Assembly: GCA_021297975.1 (NCBI GenBank)
Contig: JAJTHO010000053.1
Span: 1 to 38,943 of the forward strand
Direction: 5' to 3'
From: Alphaproteobacteria bacterium
GTDB taxonomy: Bacteria > Pseudomonadota > Alphaproteobacteria > JAJTHO01
DNA: 38,943 bases
Position 1 is the first letter of the stretch, and every line of letters begins with the position of its first letter. Positions 38,353 through 38,943 of the stretch are shown piece after piece. The notes under the pieces are model-generated. The model worked only from the letters and a program-made list of their open reading frames with translations. It was not told the DNA's origin and did no database searches. The translations under genes and the position numbers were made by a program.

Positions 38353-38943
38353 ATGTCTTCTGTATTATTTTCTGGATCCCTTGCGCTCGCACAAGAACTG
38401 ATTCGTCATAAAAGCGTCACCCCTGATGGCGCGGGCTGTTTAGAGACCATCGCGGGCTGGCTTACAACGCTTGGTTTTCAATGTGAACGGCTGCGGTTTG
38501 GTGATGTGGATAATCTCTATGCTCGGCGCGGTACGGCCGCGCCAAATTTCTGCTTTGCCGGGCATGTGGATGTGGTTCCCGAAGGCGACAGCGCCGCCTG
38601 GACACACAATCCCTATGCCGGGGTGATGGAAGACGGTATTTTATGGGGACGCGGCGCGGCGGACATGAAAAGCGCGATTGCCGCTTTTATCAGCGCGGTT
38701 GCGGGGTTTGATGCACCGGTTAAAGGCTCTATCAGCCTGCTGCTCACCAGCGATGAAGAGGGCGCGGCGGTTAACGGCACGGTCAAGGTCTTGGAAACAC
38801 TGGCCGCACGCGGGGAAAAAATCGATTTTTGTCTGGTTGGTGAGCCGACTAATCCGGAAATACTTGGCCAGATGGCCAAAATTGGCCGCCGGGGCAGTCT
38901 GAACGGGGTTTTAACCGTGCAGGGCATTCAAGGGCATGTGGCC
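38353..38943 (+). CDS. dapE: Succinyl-diaminopimelate desuccinylase (partial, 5' part)
   Basis: The first 197 residues are in the window; the frame is still open at the right edge. DapE removes succinate from N-succinyl-LL-2,6-diaminopimelate in lysine and peptidoglycan synthesis. Metal ligands of the M20 family are visible: H71 and D73 (FAGHVDVVPEGD), D104 (WGRGAADMKSA), E135/E136 (LTSDEEG), and the GEPT motif. The ATG at 38353 begins 32 bases after tadC; no strong ribosome-binding site and no terminator is seen in between. Base use returns to the GC-rich style of the first 29 kb, so this marks the end of the Tad segment. Confidence 0.93.
   Translation, partial: MSSVLFSGSLALAQELIRHKSVTPDGAGCLETIAGWLTTLGFQCERLRFGDVDNLYARRGTAAPNFCFAGHVDVVPEGDSAAWTHNPYAGVMEDGILWGRGAADMKSAIAAFISAVAGFDAPVKGSISLLLTSDEEGAAVNGTVKVLETLAARGEKIDFCLVGEPTNPEILGQMAKIGRRGSLNGVLTVQGIQGHVA

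Overview
The window looks like chromosomal DNA of an alphaproteobacterium. The main reasons are the gene order EVE protein / gpsA / tsaD / hemC-hemD / mitofilin-like / hemY, a tRNA-Leu / tig / clpP block, a Cpa-type Tad pilus locus and a 17-kDa-antigen-like lipoprotein. Most of the first 29 kb is fairly GC-rich; the Tad locus from about 29.2 kb is visibly less so. I cannot name the genus. No rRNA, CRISPR array, insertion sequence or integrase was found.

Layout. 1-4.5 kb: the tail of an unknown gene with a terminator, an exported repeat-like protein, an AEC-type permease, a small control region (an XRE/S24-type repressor facing two small genes across a perfect operator palindrome), and a one-helix pseudopilin-like protein. 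4.7-7 kb: a hybrid histidine kinase with two receivers and an HPt domain. 6.9-13.3 kb: housekeeping genes, namely EVE, gpsA and tsaD leftward, and hemC, hemD, mitofilin-like and hemY rightward. 13.2-15.6 kb: a leftward four-gene phosphorelay/partner-switching operon (STAS antagonist, HATPase kinase, receiver-PP2C phosphatase, HPt). 15.8-27 kb: the high-affinity potassium system, split into kdpFAB (minus strand) and kdpCD (plus strand), with clpP, tig, tRNA-Leu and a trypsin-like protease between them. 27-29 kb: a small periplasmic protein behind a Fur-like box, a DnaJ-type co-chaperone and a glycine-zipper lipoprotein. 29.3-38.3 kb: a Tad operon (prepilin peptidase, cpaB, cpaC, cpaD, cpaE, cpaF, tadB, tadC). 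38.35 kb to the edge: the start of dapE.

Four copies of a roughly 108-115 bp intergenic element lie at 1926, 4508, 10226 and 20202. Each can fold into a cloverleaf: outer GTCAT/ATGAC arms enclose three small hairpins, and the hairpin sequences look as if they are swapped between copies.

The most interesting points are this modular repeat family; the split kdp locus, which one inversion of about 7.4 kb would repair; a KdpD whose ATP-binding domain has lost key residues and which has no kdpE beside it; an operon that resembles the Pseudomonas HptB-HsbR-HsbA module; a CpaF ATPase with a gap-free tandem duplication of its N-terminal helical domain; and a divergent promoter pair sharing one perfect operator. 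All functional statements are read from sequence without database searches.
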